Assembly (NCBI GenBank): GCA_036245525.1
Contig: BTPG01000005.1
Coordinates: forward strand, 126,348,620-126,412,619
Reading direction: 5' to 3'
DNA: 64,000 nucleotides
DNA from: Semisulcospira habei
Lineage: Eukaryota; Mollusca; Gastropoda; Semisulcospiridae
In this document: positions 1-11,403 of the stretch, in pieces
Layout: the number at the start of each line of letters is the position of its first letter
Numbering within the stretch: the first letter of the stretch is position 1
The notes under the pieces: model-generated
What the model saw: the letters and a program-made list of their open reading frames with translations, nothing else
Told to the model about the DNA's origin: nothing
Database searches by the model: none
Translations under genes and position numbers: made by a program

Positions 1-240
1 AGATACCTTATGGTAAGTCCCATATATGCATACTAAGGGGATGAGCCCTCGGAAGGCTTATGGTCACTAGAGCCCGGCAAATGCGTGTAAAATGCTTTTT
101 GGTGATAAAAATGTAGATTTTATCAACTTTTTTTTAGCAAACTTTTTATTCATATTTTGCACACAGGTAGCCGATGGTAAGATCTTCCTATGCATACTAA
201 CTTGGTCGTCTCAGCGCAAGGGAAAGGATCACGGGGGGGG
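1..240. repeat. Diverged copy of 160-bp satellite monomer
   Basis: Contains phrases such as gatggtaaga, tgcatactaa and ggatcacggggg that recur at about 160-bp spacing in the array at 44640-45850. The copy here is incomplete at the window edge and ends in a poly-G run at 232-242. No coding signal is seen. Confidence 0.7.
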
Positions 241-1944
241 GGGTTTAGAGATGTGTGAACAGAATGCATGCTTACATGCCGGATACGTGAGACCAGCGCT
301 CCTCGCAGGACTGCTCAACGCGACCCCTCCCCGGAGGGACACCGCCCGGGCAAAGCCCGCCGATTCCTACGGGGAACCTACTTGCTGGCAGAGAGCCCGC
401 CTCACTGAGCCTGGCTCGGAGAGATGCGCCAGGCGCCGTCCATTGTCCGCTGTCAGTCCTCGCTTGTCTCCAAGCCCGCTGACTGTCAGGGAGTCGTTAG
501 CCGGCAGAGAGCCCACCTCTCGGAGCCCAGCTCGCACAGTCCAGTGCCAAGAGGGAAAAGCACGACCACACCGCCCTTGGGGTAGCATGCCGCGCTGGAC
601 ACGGGAACCCAGCGCTCCTAGCAGGATCGCTTTCAACGCGACGGCTCCCCGGAGGGAGCCCGCCCGGACTTAGCCCGCTGCCTCTTATGGGGAGCCATTA
701 GCTGGCAGTGCGGCCGCCTCAATTAGCCCGGCCTCCTGGGACGAGCCGTGCGCCGTCCTGCGTCCACTGTCAGTCCTTGTTGTCTCTACTCGGAAGCTCG
801 CGGACTCTTACGGGGAGTCGTTAGCCGGCAGAGAGCCTGCCCCTCTGAGCCCGGCTCACAGAGACCAGGGTCCCTCGTCTGCGGCCAGTGATGGAGAGTG
901 GCGCCACAGCGCTGATAGCGTCCTTCGGGAGAGGACCAGTATGGTCAGTTCGCGGAGCCATCGTATGAAGAGTGCTATGGACGGTGGAACCCCACAGCAC
1001 AGACTTCCAGGGATTCGATCTTCGTGATCGAAGGAACGGTCACAGGGTGTGGAGTCTACACGTGGCAGGGACCGTGATCAGATTGTCTTCTCGTCTCCTT
1101 GCTCTTCGCCGTTGGATCGGTGGACCAGTCTAGCGCCCCGCGCACCGGACTTAGCCGCGTCAACGGACTTCAGAGTTTCCAGCTTTGTGCAGCAGTTCCT
1201 CGGACTGTTGGGCAGCCGTCGCTCTTCTCCGGAGACGCAGGTTCGACAGCGCTCCCGTGGTGTCTCATCTTCCCTCTCCTCTTCGCCGGCTGGCGGTCTA
1301 GTTCCAGCATGGCGCTGCACGGACCTCGTCTAGGCACCGGGCTTCGCAGACTCCAGCTAGCGGCATCAGTCTTTGGGACAAGTCTGGCAGGGATCACGCG
1401 GACGCACGCGCAGTTCGACGTCAGCACGGGCTCTCGGGCATCATTGGACGGAGGCGCCTTCACGGGGACGCCAGCTAACTGCACCAGATTGTTGAGTCGT
1501 TGGCAGGGACGGCGCTTACTTGGAGACGCAGCTTCGACTTCAGCAGCGGGCCGGCGTCCCGTGGACTCCGAGACAACCACATCTCGGCGCACGGCGGATG
1601 ATGCGGAGGCACACAGTCTGGCGAGGACACGGGCTCAACCGCACGGGTGAACCGCAGCAGATCGCCGGACGGACCGATGGGGACCGCTCTTCGCAGAGTG
1701 AAGCGGCGGATCTACTCCCACTCGACCGTCTTTTCGCTTCCCGCTACAGCAGCAGCACCTCCTGCTCCCTTGGCGTCCGCCCTCCGGAGACATAGCTGCC
1801 CCGGTGCCCTTGACTCGGATGCTTCGTCCTCTTCTGCGGCCTTGGACGGACACTTCGTGGCGCGCTTCCCGGTTCCCCTTGCCTCCCCCCCCCCCCCCCC
1901 TTAGCTTCCCTTGGGTTTGATGCTATTCTCTCCGGGTGTGAGTC
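241..1944. repeat. GC-rich region with about 320-bp internal tandem duplication, next to a DIRS remnant
   Basis: The phrase ccagcgctcct recurs at 291 and 609, and gtcgttagccggcagagagc recurs at 489 and 817, so two diverged units of about 320 bp are present. Open frames occur on both strands but have low-complexity Arg/Pro/Ser composition and no recognisable motif. It may be the 5' (gag-like) part of the DIRS-like element that follows, but nothing in the sequence proves this. Confidence 0.4.
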
Positions 1945-3722
1945 TCACCTGCTACCGCGGTTCTTCACGACGTCCGGCCCTGGCCTCCAGAGCTGGCGGA
2001 CAGTTAACGTTAACTGGTTGGAGCTGCAAGCAGTCTGGCAAGCCCTCGTCGCATGGGAAGCACACCTCCGGTGCCAGGAGCGGCGCGTCCTCTCGGACAA
2101 CGTGATGGTGGTTCCTACATTCAGAAGCACGGCGGTCTCGCCCGTTCTGTGCTTCCTCCTCTACCGTCTGATGCCCTGGGGAGAGGGCCGCAGCTTTCCT
2201 CCGAGCTCGACATCCCTGCCACCGGAATGTCTTGGCCGACTCTCTCTCCCGGCGCAGCCCCTGCTGCGCACGGAGGGGACCCTACACCAGGACATCATTC
2301 AGATGAGATGCGTGCACTGGGAGACGCCTATGATCGACCTGTTCGCCACGAGGTGGAATCGCCAGCTGCCCCTATTCATCGCCCCGACCCCCTAGCCTGG
2401 GCAGTCGACGTGCTCTCCATCCCATAGGACGGTTCAACGCGTATGCATACCCCCCGACAGTCCTCGTTCCCCAAGTCTTCTTCAAGCTACGAGGATACAA
2501 GGCGGTTGCCTTGCTGGTCACCCCGTTCTCCTGGGACCGGTCCTGGACCATCGGCCTCCTCAGCCTTGCCATGGACCCCCCTCCCTCTCTCCTGCTGCTA
2601 CTCACACGGAGCACCCCCTCCTTCATGCCTGGAGATTGTGCGGCAAGCCCTCACCACTAGAGGCTTCTCGAGTGCAGCAGTGGAAGCGACTGCTACAGCC
2701 CGCAGACCCTAGACACGGTGCGTCTACGAGGGAAAGGGCGACTACTGTGCTCCGGATGCGAGGACCAGCTCCTCTTCCCCACCGAGCGGACTAATCCCCA
2801 GCTCGCGGACTTCTTCCTCTGGCTCTTCGGAAGCTAAGGCTTAGCCCCTATCACCATCAGGGAGTACCTGTCCATGATTGCCGACGCCTACCGGCACCTC
2901 GGACCACGGCGCCTGTAAGACATCGCCGACCTTATGACTCGCTTTGGCCTGCAGCGTCCAGTGCCCTGCTCACCCCTTCTTCGCTGGGACCTTCCCTGGG
3001 TACTGACGTGGCTGGTCTCCACCAGATTCGATCCGCTGCTGTTGGCCCGCTTCGCGGATGTGACTCGTAAGGCTCGCTTCCAGTTGGCCCTTGCTACGCC
3101 GGCCCGAGTCCGCGAGCTACACGCGCTGTCAGCGCCCTACCTGCCTACAGTTCGTGCGGATGGCTCCGTACAGACAGCTCCTCACGGACCCTGCCTTCCT
3201 TGCCAAGACCAGGTCTCCCTTTACTGCGCCACAGGTGATCACCTTACGGCCGCTGCGAGGGCCATTCCTTCCCCGGAGGACCAGGCAACAAGATCCTGTG
3301 CGCGCCCTATGCATCTACCTCCGCCGAACCAAAGCCGTCCGGAGAGAGGACGCTCACGCCTCTTTCTGCCATTAAACCCCGGCAGAACTGACATAACAGC
3401 CCAGACGATATCTTGGCTATGCTGGGTCACTAGGTCCGCCTACAGGACCTCTCCCCACAGGGAGCGAAGAGGCTTGAGATACGCGCACACGAGGTACGTG
3501 CCATGGCCACGAGTGTCGCTTTTGACTGGAACTGCGCTGTCAAAGACAGCGTGGCAGCCATGGGCTGGCGAGCAGAATCGACCTTCGCTCGCTTCTACCT
3601 CCAGGATCTGGCAGGCTAGCGAGACAATCTCGCTCTGGTGGGAAACATCTCCGCAACGCAACACTCCCTCCCGGTGACACAGGCGCTGTAGGCACACACT
3701 TAGCTAAAATTGTCGGGAGTTT
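1945..3722 (+). mobile_element. DIRS-like retrotransposon remnant (RNase H and tyrosine recombinase)
   Basis: Around 2010-2430 the frames encode NWLELQAVWQALVAWE followed by a degraded SDN block and, after a frame change, IDLFATRWNRQLPLF. This is the arrangement of the DIRS-type RNase H end. From 2934 to 3690 a second domain reads RVRELHALS (first catalytic Arg region), then HEVRAMATS (His-x-x-Arg) and FARFYLQDL (nucleophile Tyr). Those are the landmarks of a DIRS/Ngaro tyrosine recombinase. The frames are broken by several frameshifts and stops, and the reverse transcriptase proper is not recognisable. It is an inactive copy. An RTE element sits in its 3' part (12-bp target duplication) and inverted repeats follow at 4977-5335. 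Confidence 0.75.
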
Positions 3723-3733
3723 GAGAAAGGGAG

Positions 3734-4904
3734 AACTCCACCAGGGAGGCCCCTTTGGTGGCTTAACTGCCTGTCCCAAGTCAGGATAAAGGAGGAGGGT
3801 TAGGCGTGGGGCTAGCGACTCCACCCTGTAAAAAGAAACTTGCTACGGAAACGACAACAAGGCGATACTATGGAATTCCCCAGAAACTTGTCAACGTCAT
3901 CAGGTCCCTGTACAAGAATTTTGAGTGCAGAGTCGTCCACAACAACCAGCTCACCGAACCGTTTAAGGTGGAAACTGGAGTGAAACAAGGATGTATTCTT
4001 TCGCCGATCCTCTTCTCAATGGCAATTGATTGGATCATGCGCCGCACCACAGAGGGAAGGAGGCAGGGAATTCAGTGGACGCTGACCTCAATGCTGGATG
4101 ACCTCGACTACGCCGATGATATCGGGCTGCTGGCAAGCAGAAACCAGGACATGCAACAGAAGACACAACAGTTGACACAGTCAGCAAGCTCCATAGGTCT
4201 CGGGGTCAACATTAGGAAGACTCAAGTCATGAGGAAGAACACCATAGTGGGCGACCCAATCACCATCAATGACCAACCTCTGCAAGAGGTGGACGAGTTC
4301 ACGTACCTGGGCAGCAAGGTTACCACAGATGGAGACTGCACAAGGGAGATCACCACAAGAATCAGCAAAGCCAACCAAGCCTTCGCAATGCTGAAACCCA
4401 TCTGGAGGACCACAAACCTGAGCATCCACACCAAGCTTCGTATTTTTAAGAGTAACGTGCTGAGTGTCCTTCTCTATGGGTCAGAGTGCTGGAAATCCAC
4501 TACTGCTACGGAACGCAAGCTGGAAGTCTTCCAGAACAAGTGCCTGCGACGGATCATGAAGGTCTTCTGGCCAAACATGATTACAAACGAGGAACTACGG
4601 AAGAGAGCAGGCGCAGACAGCATCGCTGAAACCATCGCCACACGGAGATGGAGATGGCTAGGCCACGTTTGCAGAATGTCACCCGACTTATTACCAAGGG
4701 TGGCACTGAGATGGACACCACAGGGGAAGAGAAACCGTGGGCGACCAAAGGAGACGTGGCGCCGAACCGTGGAGCGAGAGCTCAAGAACAGAGGCCTTAC
4801 TCTGCAAACAGCACCCAAAATAGCAGCTGACAGACAAAAGTGGCGCTCCCTTGCCGTCGCCTCAAGCACCAGACGGCGCAGAGAGGATTGAATGAATGAA
4901 TGAA
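3734..4904 (+). mobile_element. RTE-type non-LTR retrotransposon, 5' and internally deleted
   Basis: The insertion is bounded by a 12-bp target-site duplication, TGAGAAAGGGAG, at 3722-3733 and 4905-4916. It ends in a short (TGAA)n tail, typical of RTE-type elements. The 5' part is only about 70 bp of noncoding sequence joined directly to the middle of the reverse transcriptase, so most of the endonuclease and the RT N-terminus are missing. It landed in the 3' part of the DIRS-like remnant and is younger than that element. Confidence 0.85.
3806..4891 (+). CDS. Partial reverse transcriptase of RTE-type LINE
   Basis: An uninterrupted frame of 361 codons. It carries GVKQGCILSPILFSMAIDW (RT block 4) and LDYADDIGLLAS, the catalytic YADD box. 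It then has FTYLGSKVTTDGDCTREI and the C-terminal segment RRWRWLGHVCRMS with GKRNRGRPKETWRRTVE, characteristic of RTE-like elements. Motif A and the upstream endonuclease are absent, so it cannot act alone. The remaining frame has no stops, which points to a fairly recent insertion. The stop codon directly precedes the (TGAA)n tail. Confidence 0.85.
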   Translation: MGLATPPCKKKLATETTTRRYYGIPQKLVNVIRSLYKNFECRVVHNNQLTEPFKVETGVKQGCILSPILFSMAIDWIMRRTTEGRRQGIQWTLTSMLDDLDYADDIGLLASRNQDMQQKTQQLTQSASSIGLGVNIRKTQVMRKNTIVGDPITINDQPLQEVDEFTYLGSKVTTDGDCTREITTRISKANQAFAMLKPIWRTTNLSIHTKLRIFKSNVLSVLLYGSECWKSTTATERKLEVFQNKCLRRIMKVFWPNMITNEELRKRAGADSIAETIATRRWRWLGHVCRMSPDLLPRVALRWTPQGKRNRGRPKETWRRTVERELKNRGLTLQTAPKIAADRQKWRSLAVASSTRRRRED

Positions 4905-4916
4905 TGAGAAAGGGAG

Positions 4917-5340
4917 GATGGCCCTGACTTAACCCGTCTGCGGCGGTGTTTGGGCGCGGCACCCTCCTCCTTATCGCAATTCTTCCACATAGTCATGTCA
5001 TCGGTAATGTATTTTGAGGAAACAAATGAATTTTTCCTCTAAAAAGTATTTTTTCGAAAAATACTTACAGATGACATGACTCGGACGACCCTCCCACCTG
5101 CACGGCTTGCCGCTGGTGAGCTAAGTATTCCGACTGGTTGGTCACCACGTGACTCGGAACCGGATGGGCAGTAACGGGAGACAACTCTCGGCCCCTCTGG
5201 GGGGTTCCCCGAGTGCCTCCCGGGTTGTCGTAACACAAAGGGTTAAGTTAAATTTGAGTAAGTAATAGACACTTCCACATAGTCATGTCATCTGTAAGTA
5301 TTTTTCGAAAAAATACACTTTAGAGGAAAAATTCTTTTTT
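4917..5340. repeat. Inverted-repeat block, possible DIRS terminal/internal complementary region
   Basis: Around 4989-5014 and 5058-5083 the sequence AGTCATGTCATC..GTAA..TATTTT occurs in opposite orientations. An inverted copy of 5030-5085 appears again at 5275-5332 (GTCATGTCATCTGTAAGTAT, then TTAGAGGAAAAATT). DIRS elements carry inverted terminal repeats plus an internal complementary region, which would fit. The link to the DIRS remnant upstream is inferred from position only. Confidence 0.5.
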
Positions 5341-6531
5341 TTTTTTAAAAAGCATAATTGCATGGTACTCTTAATATCCTTAGAAAATGTGCAGTATATT
5401 TTGGCTACACTGTAACGAAGGGTTTTTGTGTTGTATTGAATTAAATTGTTATATGTATAAATACGTTTAGTCTAATGGAATGAGTGTGCGTGGGCTTTCT
5501 GACAATCGGTATAAAGGTGGGTGTTCTAACTCTGTTTACTATACTCTTTTATCCACCACCACACACGTGCTTACAACAAAGACAAAGGCTACACAGTTAT
5601 CTCTCTTTGCCCTCTGTTTCGCTATTTCCCTTACACTCATGAACCTATACATTAAATCACTCAATTCACATCACCATATAAACAAGTTCACACAAATAAT
5701 TAATAAGTGGCGTATAAGCTATGTATGAATTCGACACTTACACAGTCAATCGCTACCGCAGAAGTCGTCTCTTTCCCGAGACGTCGCTCGGCTCTTCTCT
5801 TCACACTAGTGTCGACACAGTCAATATCACATCGACTTGACGGAGATTCCCGAACTGAACGGTAATAGTCAATGACAGTACTTACAGATTAGAATATTCC
5901 TAGGCGTGGAATTATCAACGACGCTAGGCGACATAGGCTACACTGGAGGAACACTGCATGTGGTCCTGTAGCTCAAATCTGTAGGCTTACTTCGTTACCG
6001 TTGCTGCACGTCTGCACCAGTGATGGTAGACGAAGGAAAGATGAAGGCGTGATGTCCGCATCCGGTCACGTAGACGATGCTATAAGGACAGCTTCATCAG
6101 CCACATACCAGAGGAGTTCCGCTCCGTACCGGCCGCTGTATTCTATATACAGCTATAGAATTCCCTAGAAGAATTCTTTCTCAAAGCACCAACGAACACG
6201 TCCGCTCAACTCGGCTGAGATGACATCTCTGACTAACAGTTCACGATACAACACTGTCACTCCCACACGTGAACATTGCTCACCTCTACATTACCTGTTG
6301 TGAACCTCCGGTCCAACTGCTAATGACGTCATAACGTCTTCCTACCCAAACATGTACGAAATGCGTTCGTTACATACACCCTTAAACTTGTCATGCATGG
6401 TCCATCCATATCGTGTATTATCTCGGTGCTGGGTGGGTTAAAAATGGTTTTTAAAAGCCAGCCTGAGTTATTGCTATGCTGAAACATAGGTTTGTAGTCG
6501 TCAAATTGTTTTCTTTTTCTGTTCACTTCAG
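5341..6531 (+). other. Probable intron upstream of cathepsin exon, no gene seen
   Basis: AT-rich sequence with no supported exon. It has one weak open frame (5480-5728) with a hydrophobic stretch and one 6-bp hairpin at 5766-5783 (CGTCTC/GAGACG, loop TTTCCC). It ends in a pyrimidine-rich tract and a 3' splice site, ttcacttcag, at 6522-6531. Confidence 0.5.
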
Positions 6532-6719
6532 GTAACACACCAGATGATCTAGACCACGCTGTGCTGGCAGTTGGTTATGGTATGATGAACGGCCAGGCTT
6601 ATTGGCTAGTGAAGAACTCCTGGTCCACCTACTGGGGAAATGACGGTTACGTCCTCTTCTCACAGAAGGACAACAACTGTGGAGTGGCCACCAGTCCTAC
6701 CTACCCCATCATCATGTAA
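6532..6719 (+). CDS. Cathepsin L-like cysteine protease, last coding exon
   Basis: A papain-family (C1) protease C-terminus. After a 3' splice site (cag at 6529-6531) two bases complete a split codon, and then 61 codons run to TAA at 6717-6719. [11 protein letters not shown] holds the catalytic His, and [18 protein letters not shown] holds the catalytic Asn in the NSW motif. DNNCGVAT and PTYPIIM form the usual C-terminus. This is the ordinary end of cathepsin L-like enzymes, which act in lysosomes or as secreted digestive proteases in molluscs. The exons with the propeptide and active-site Cys are not in the window and must lie upstream. The reading frame shows no damage. The choice of cathepsin L over other C1 proteases rests on this short segment. 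Confidence 0.92.
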
Positions 6720-6989
6720 ACAGGAAACTCACCACATTGTCTTTATTGCTGTTGGGATCAAATTCGCTATATTCACACCCTTGTGTGTCCAGACACTGGT
6801 TCAGTTTACAGTACTGGTGTGTGTATAAGCAAGGGGGTGAAGGTGTAAGTTTTTAGTTTATTCCACCTAGATGTGAATCCACCCTGTGTAGATTTGTGCT
6901 GATTGTATTCCACCCATTTACTCAGATGGATGGGCGGATGGGCCTGTATGGATCCACAGTTGGTAGATTTGCTTTCAGTAGACTTGCTC

Positions 6990-7164
6990 TAGATCAAATA
7001 TTTTAGTTCAAGGTTGGTGCCAGAATGGCTTGGTGCCCGAGGTGCCAAGCTATTCTGGCACAACCTTTGAACTAAAATGGTTGATCTAACTCCTAATCAG
7101 TAATGCAGCCTTCTTAGGACAGTAAGCAGATCGAAAAAGATCAGCCTCAGGATGTAATGGGTTA
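6990..7164. repeat. TTAA-type MITE (family A' hairpin)
   Basis: Arms at 6990-7035 and 7042-7088 are complementary (TAGATCAA..AGTTCAAGG..TGCCAGAATGGCTTGG and its partner). The right end reads TCAGGATGTAATGGGTTA, matching other family A' ends at 12940-12951 and 43519-43540. Confidence 0.75.
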
Positions 7165-7751
7165 CGGCCACCTTATCCTTATCGTAGGTAGATTTACATG
7201 AGGAATAGTAGCAGCACAAATCCTCTCCGGGTTGATCCATGCTCAGATGGATTTTTGCTGGGTAGATTTATGGCTTAATGTGTGTGCCTTGATATAGGGA
7301 ACTTGACCTCTTCAGCCTCACTAATGCAACCACTTGACTGGAGATAAATGTACATTGAATGAATTAACTGTCTGTAGAATGAATGTTCTAAATGACCTTT
7401 GCATTTGACAGAATTTCAGCACGTTGTGCCAACTGTGTGCCATTTTGTAATTTTTTCCACATCTTCTTACTTGTAGATTCAACAGCACAAAGCTGCAGAC
7501 TTTGTCAGAATTCAGAGCATAATTGGATCTTGTTTCCTCTTCACAATGTCTTCGGAGATGGCTGGATTTACTTTTCTACCTTGTGCCAAACTGTTTGAAT
7601 TATCTCTCAAGTATCTGTATACAATTAGGGTAGGTATTTTGCCCCTGCGTAAAAGTGGATTTTTGCTGCCCGCACAAGTACAATCAAATACTTAGATTTT
7701 TAAAAAATTAAGAGTAATGGTAGTATCTGTACAGGTTTCTACTCTGAGGTT

Positions 7752-7865
7752 AGTTGCATGAGTGAGCTTAAGTCCTGTGCAAGACATTAAGCAAGGTGCT
7801 TCGCTATAGCAGAGCACCTTGCTTAGTGCCTTGCACCGGATTTAAGCTGACTCGTGCAGTTCAGC
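7752..7865. repeat. Long hairpin repeat
   Basis: An imperfect palindrome: ttaagtcctgtgcaagacattaag pairs with cttagtgccttgcaccggatttaag, with an inner perfect stem aagcaaggtgct / agcaccttgctt. Single copy in this window. Confidence 0.7.
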
Positions 7866-8139
7866 CCTAGTCTCTTGTCTGATGCAGTTTTGTGATATAT
7901 GTTCTGCAGTGAGGCAGATCAGGCCTACAACATAAAAAATTAGTATGTCCATTTTGTGAAATGCGAGATTTTCACTGTGAATACATTGAGATGGCACTTT
8001 TCACCCCAAAAATGGAAATGCTTGCTTTTTTCATTGTAGAGCAGACATCTGTCATTGAATGGCAAAAGCCATTGTGTCCATTTTTTTTTAAAGAGAAAGC
8101 AAAATTCTCATTGATGTACAGTGGACAAATTGTCTTTCT

Positions 8140-8248
8140 CCCAGTAGCAAAATGTCTTTGGGCCCACGACAGCCGCAGTGGGCCCGCACGCAGATGTGAG
8201 CGGGCCCACTGCGGCTGTCGTGGGCCCAAGGACCTTTGCTTACTGGAT
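8140..8248. repeat. GC-rich near-perfect hairpin
   Basis: The left arm 8154-8187 (TTTGGGCCCACGACAGCC.. GTGGGCCCGC) pairs with 8200-8233. Weaker pairing extends outward through CCAGTAGCAAA / TTTGCTTACTGG. The stem is about 34 bp, with GGGCCC appearing twice per arm. This is probably a MITE, although no other copy is present. Confidence 0.8.
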
Positions 8249-8310
8249 TGCCATGTAGCGGCAGACATGCTCGCAGTGTGCTCAACATGGTATTATATCT
8301 ACACTGGCTA

Positions 8311-8316
8311 AATAAA
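8311..8316 (+). promoter_or_regulatory. Candidate polyadenylation signal (AATAAA)
   Basis: First AATAAA hexamer downstream of the cathepsin stop codon in an AT-rich context. Confidence 0.35.
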
Positions 8317-8700
8317 ATTATTATTCAGATGAGTTGTCGCTACACCAAAAAACTTTTTTGTTTTCAAATTCGACATCCAAAGTCCAAACATAACCTGAAT
8401 ATATTTGTCTTATGAAAAATGTAGAAGGCTTTATTTTACTGTCACAGATGTGCAGTTTTTCTTGTTATTCCTAAGAATCGCATCTTTTTTTATTGGTACA
8501 TAGATAGGATATAAAATTTGGTGTAAATTATTCTATTCTACAATGGTGTAATTTTTCATTCAGGTGTGCAAATCATTGACAGGATATGACCACCCAGTGT
8601 TTTTCAGGAAATAAATCTTTGGAAAATCACACTTTTGTGTTTTTCTCACACGCACACACCACGGAGGAAGATCCCCTACCTGGGTCTGACTTGGGTGGTG

Positions 8701-8914
8701 TTAACCCATTTAACCCCACAGCCTTATTTCCCATATCTCTTAGGTGTTAACTAATGACTTTGTACCACTAGCAGGAGACGTATTGACTATGAAAATTCAA
8801 GGGTAGTGCCAGATCAGCTTGGCTCCTTCTGGTGCCAAGCTACTCTGGCACTGTGCTTGAATTATCATGGTCAATACGTCTCCTGGTGTTGGGCGTTCAA
8901 GCTGTATGGGTTGA
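8701..8914. repeat. TTAA-bounded hairpin MITE, family A
   Basis: Starts TTAACCCATTTAACCCC and ends near TATGGGTTGA. The central hairpin arms carry GGAGACGTATTGAC / GGTCAATACGTCTCC, with TGCCAGATCAGCTTGG / CCAAGCTACTCTGGCA around the tip. TTAA ends with a CCC terminus are the style of piggyBac-superfamily MITEs. Confidence 0.8.
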
Positions 8915-8920
8915 CTATAT

Positions 8921-8947
8921 TGGGGGGGGGGGGGGGGGGGGGGGGGG
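8921..8947. repeat. Poly-G tract
   Basis: About 27 consecutive G just after the MITE right end. Confidence 0.9.
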
Positions 8948-9267
8948 AAGAGAAATGGGTTTCATCAGAGATTCACAACAAATTATACGGCACTTATATT
9001 ACAAAATTAGCTTTCATGATAAGAGTCGAAGAGGGATGTTGCTGCTTTCAAAAGCTTTGGGGTGCTCTGGGACTAGATGGTGGTGGTGGACTGAGCTTTC
9101 ACAACATTCCATGGGGTTAAACTGTTGAAAAAGGGCACAAACCATTTGGCTCCGTCAGCATCTTGATAAAAATTATTGATATGCCCACCTGGAAGAACCT
9201 GCTTGCTAACGGTACCGTAACCCTCCTGTGAAGGTAAATGGTAACTGGTGTCTGCTTGCACAAAGGG

Positions 9268-9373
9268 TTAACTCTTTCAAGACACATCAATAGCTGTAGA
9301 AGTGTGTAGCGTTGCCACCAGCAACGCTATACACTTTCGCAGCTATTGATTTCTGGGTGCCTTGAATGAGTAA
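9268..9373. repeat. TTAA-bounded hairpin MITE, family F
   Basis: Starts TTAACTCTTTCAAG and ends CTTGAATGAGTAA. The inner arms tcaatagctg.. agtgtgtagcgttg pair with caacgctatacact.. cagctattga. Same ends as 42706-42821. Confidence 0.75.
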
Positions 9374-10005
9374 TGGCCACACGAGCGAAAGAAGATAACT
9401 TATTACTGAAGAGGCTCACAAGAATCTGTGCCTTTAGCTGAAAGAGATCAGCTAACTTTCCATCTACAAATAGCATTATATTCCAGGTGTACCGGACCTG
9501 TGAACTTGAAAAACATCTTCGTGCGCCCACGAAGAAAAACAAGATGGGATGAACCAGCCCACAAAGTCTCTTCTATAGGCCTATGAGCTTGCGTGCAGTT
9601 ACGCACTTTTTGCACAATACATCATAACAAAGACACTGTATTCCAAACTAAATCAAATTGTCAGAGGGAGAGCATTGCATCAATTCATACCGACATGCTG
9701 GTGCTTTGCATCTGTTTAGGAACATTGTAACTATAATACTGATGTCTTGCTCTTCTACATCGCCATCACTGATTCTTTTGTACAAGTCGGGGATTCTTCC
9801 TTTTAAATTTTATTTTCTGCAATGAATTATTCTTTTAACAAAATTGAAGAGTTATGGAGCTGGTTAACAAACGTATCCAATGTCTGCCTATAAACTAATT
9901 GTATCCAAAATTTCAAGGGAATATTGTGAAAACTGCAAACTCTAATGTGGGTCAACTGACTTTCTATAAATGATTATTTAACTCTTCAATCAGGCATCTA
10001 ATTTC
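9374..10005. other. No gene or repeat recognised
   Basis: AT-rich unique-looking sequence. No supported exon, hairpin or repeat was found on either strand. Confidence 0.5.
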
Positions 10006-10228
10006 AGTATGCTCAGAGGGTCTCTTAGACACCCCCTGAATGAAGCATTTCCTCTATATTCAAGCTTGTATGCTTGCAAACTTGAAAGCTTTATTTTTCA
10101 TATATATACACACACATCAGTACACACCACGCACCGCCATACGACGCTTTGCACCAAAAGTGTGTTCTACACGGAGGTTTGCTTCACTACAGATGACATT
10201 AGTTTTCTCTTGTTACTTCACTATCAGT
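10006..10228 (+). repeat. Dispersed repeat, family J
   Basis: Matches the reverse complement of about 63365-63640 in order: tatgctc(a/g)gagg, tctcttag, caagcttgt, catatatac(ac)n, ttg(c/g)(a/g)ccaaa and the closing tcttgttacttca. The two copies differ by about 20-30 percent by eye. Confidence 0.65.
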
Positions 10229-11403
10229 CTATGGTCCGCCCGCTTATGACGTCATGTGCGTGCTATTAAAAGCGATCCAACACTCCCATCCTAAAAAGTC
10301 TCTTCTATAAATAACTTGACTACAAACAGAAGAGACTTAAGCAGGCGCATTGGCCAAAGCCTTTCGCCGCAGTCGGTCGTGCGCGGGGCCGGCCGACCCT
10401 TGTACGCCCGATGACCTTCTGCGTGCTAGGAATGACCTTGGCTTTCCTCAGCCAGCCGTTATCGATCCGTCGTTTCTGCGCTGAATACCGCTAGAGCAGA
10501 GTGAGTCAGTGAATGCAGCCATTAAAAGTTCAGAACACGCCGTCGATTACAACTAGCAAAAGGCTTTCTCAGTCTCATCATTCGTAACCGCTGTGCATAT
10601 GATACCCTACTGTGACGGCCGAGACCGCAATGCCGGGTAGGCTACTATTACCAGTGATTGGTATGAAGTTTACAGAACCCGAACTTGATTTCAGCAACGT
10701 GCAAGACATGTCTGCAGCAAACACGACACATCAGCAACTGCATGGAAAGGCATAGATCTTCATGGGCTTACGCAAACCTGCGGGGGGCTCACGGTTGTCT
10801 CACAAAGTGATGTAGTAATTCTACGCCCACTGCGTCAGTGACACACACGTGTTCTACATGCGGTGCCGGAGAGCTGTGTGCAACATATGATTCTCAGTAC
10901 AATACTATGTGCCAGCTGTTTATTATTGAGTGTAAATTTATAAGTACATGTCTAGTCACAACAGCACTCGTATACTTACCCACAGAATCAAAAAATGACA
11001 TCCATTCCATAGAATGAAAGTCATTTAGTTCTGAGAGTCATGGTATAACCCTGCGGCTGAAGGAGTCCCCTCGACCAAATTAGCTACCCGCGACACCTAA
11101 AGGAATGCATTTCAATGGCACGTCAGTTGTACTGTTGATGTTTACGTCAACCTAACGTGTCATTGGTCACACGCTGTCGCACACTGGCCGCTTTGCTGTG
11201 CAGACTGTGTATCATGCATAACCGGGGTGGCGGGGCGGGGCGGTGCAGTAGGTGTATACACTGACCGATGGGCCGCCAAGTAGCAGCAGAAAATTGACGT
11301 GGCTTGCAATGACAGAACCTTTGGAGGTGGTAACCACACGTGACGGGGTAAGTCCTGCATTAAAAGGTTCATCGTTATACTCTGGAAAATGTGTCTGGAC
11401 TGG
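10229..11403. other. No gene recognised; one small hairpin
   Basis: Mixed sequence without a supported exon. The only structure seen is an 11-bp hairpin at 10297-10330 (AAGTCTCTTCT / AGAAGAGACTT). A related aagtctcttctata lies at 9563. Confidence 0.45.

Larger units (their letters stand above)
6720..8316 (+). other. Probable 3' UTR of the cathepsin gene, with three embedded hairpins
   Basis: The first clear AATAAA downstream of the stop codon is at 8311-8316. If it is used, the 3' UTR is about 1.6 kb and carries hairpin repeats at 6990-7088, 7752-7865 and 8140-8248. Another AATAAA is near 8610. RNA data would be needed to fix the end. Confidence 0.4.

Noticed and set aside
1049..1650. Overlapping frames on both strands in the GC-rich start of the window
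   Set aside because: Arg/Ser/Pro-rich in all frames, as GC-rich DNA gives by chance; no recognised gag motif.
5409..6040. Solo LTR starting TGTAACG
   Set aside because: No matching CA end or target duplication could be found.
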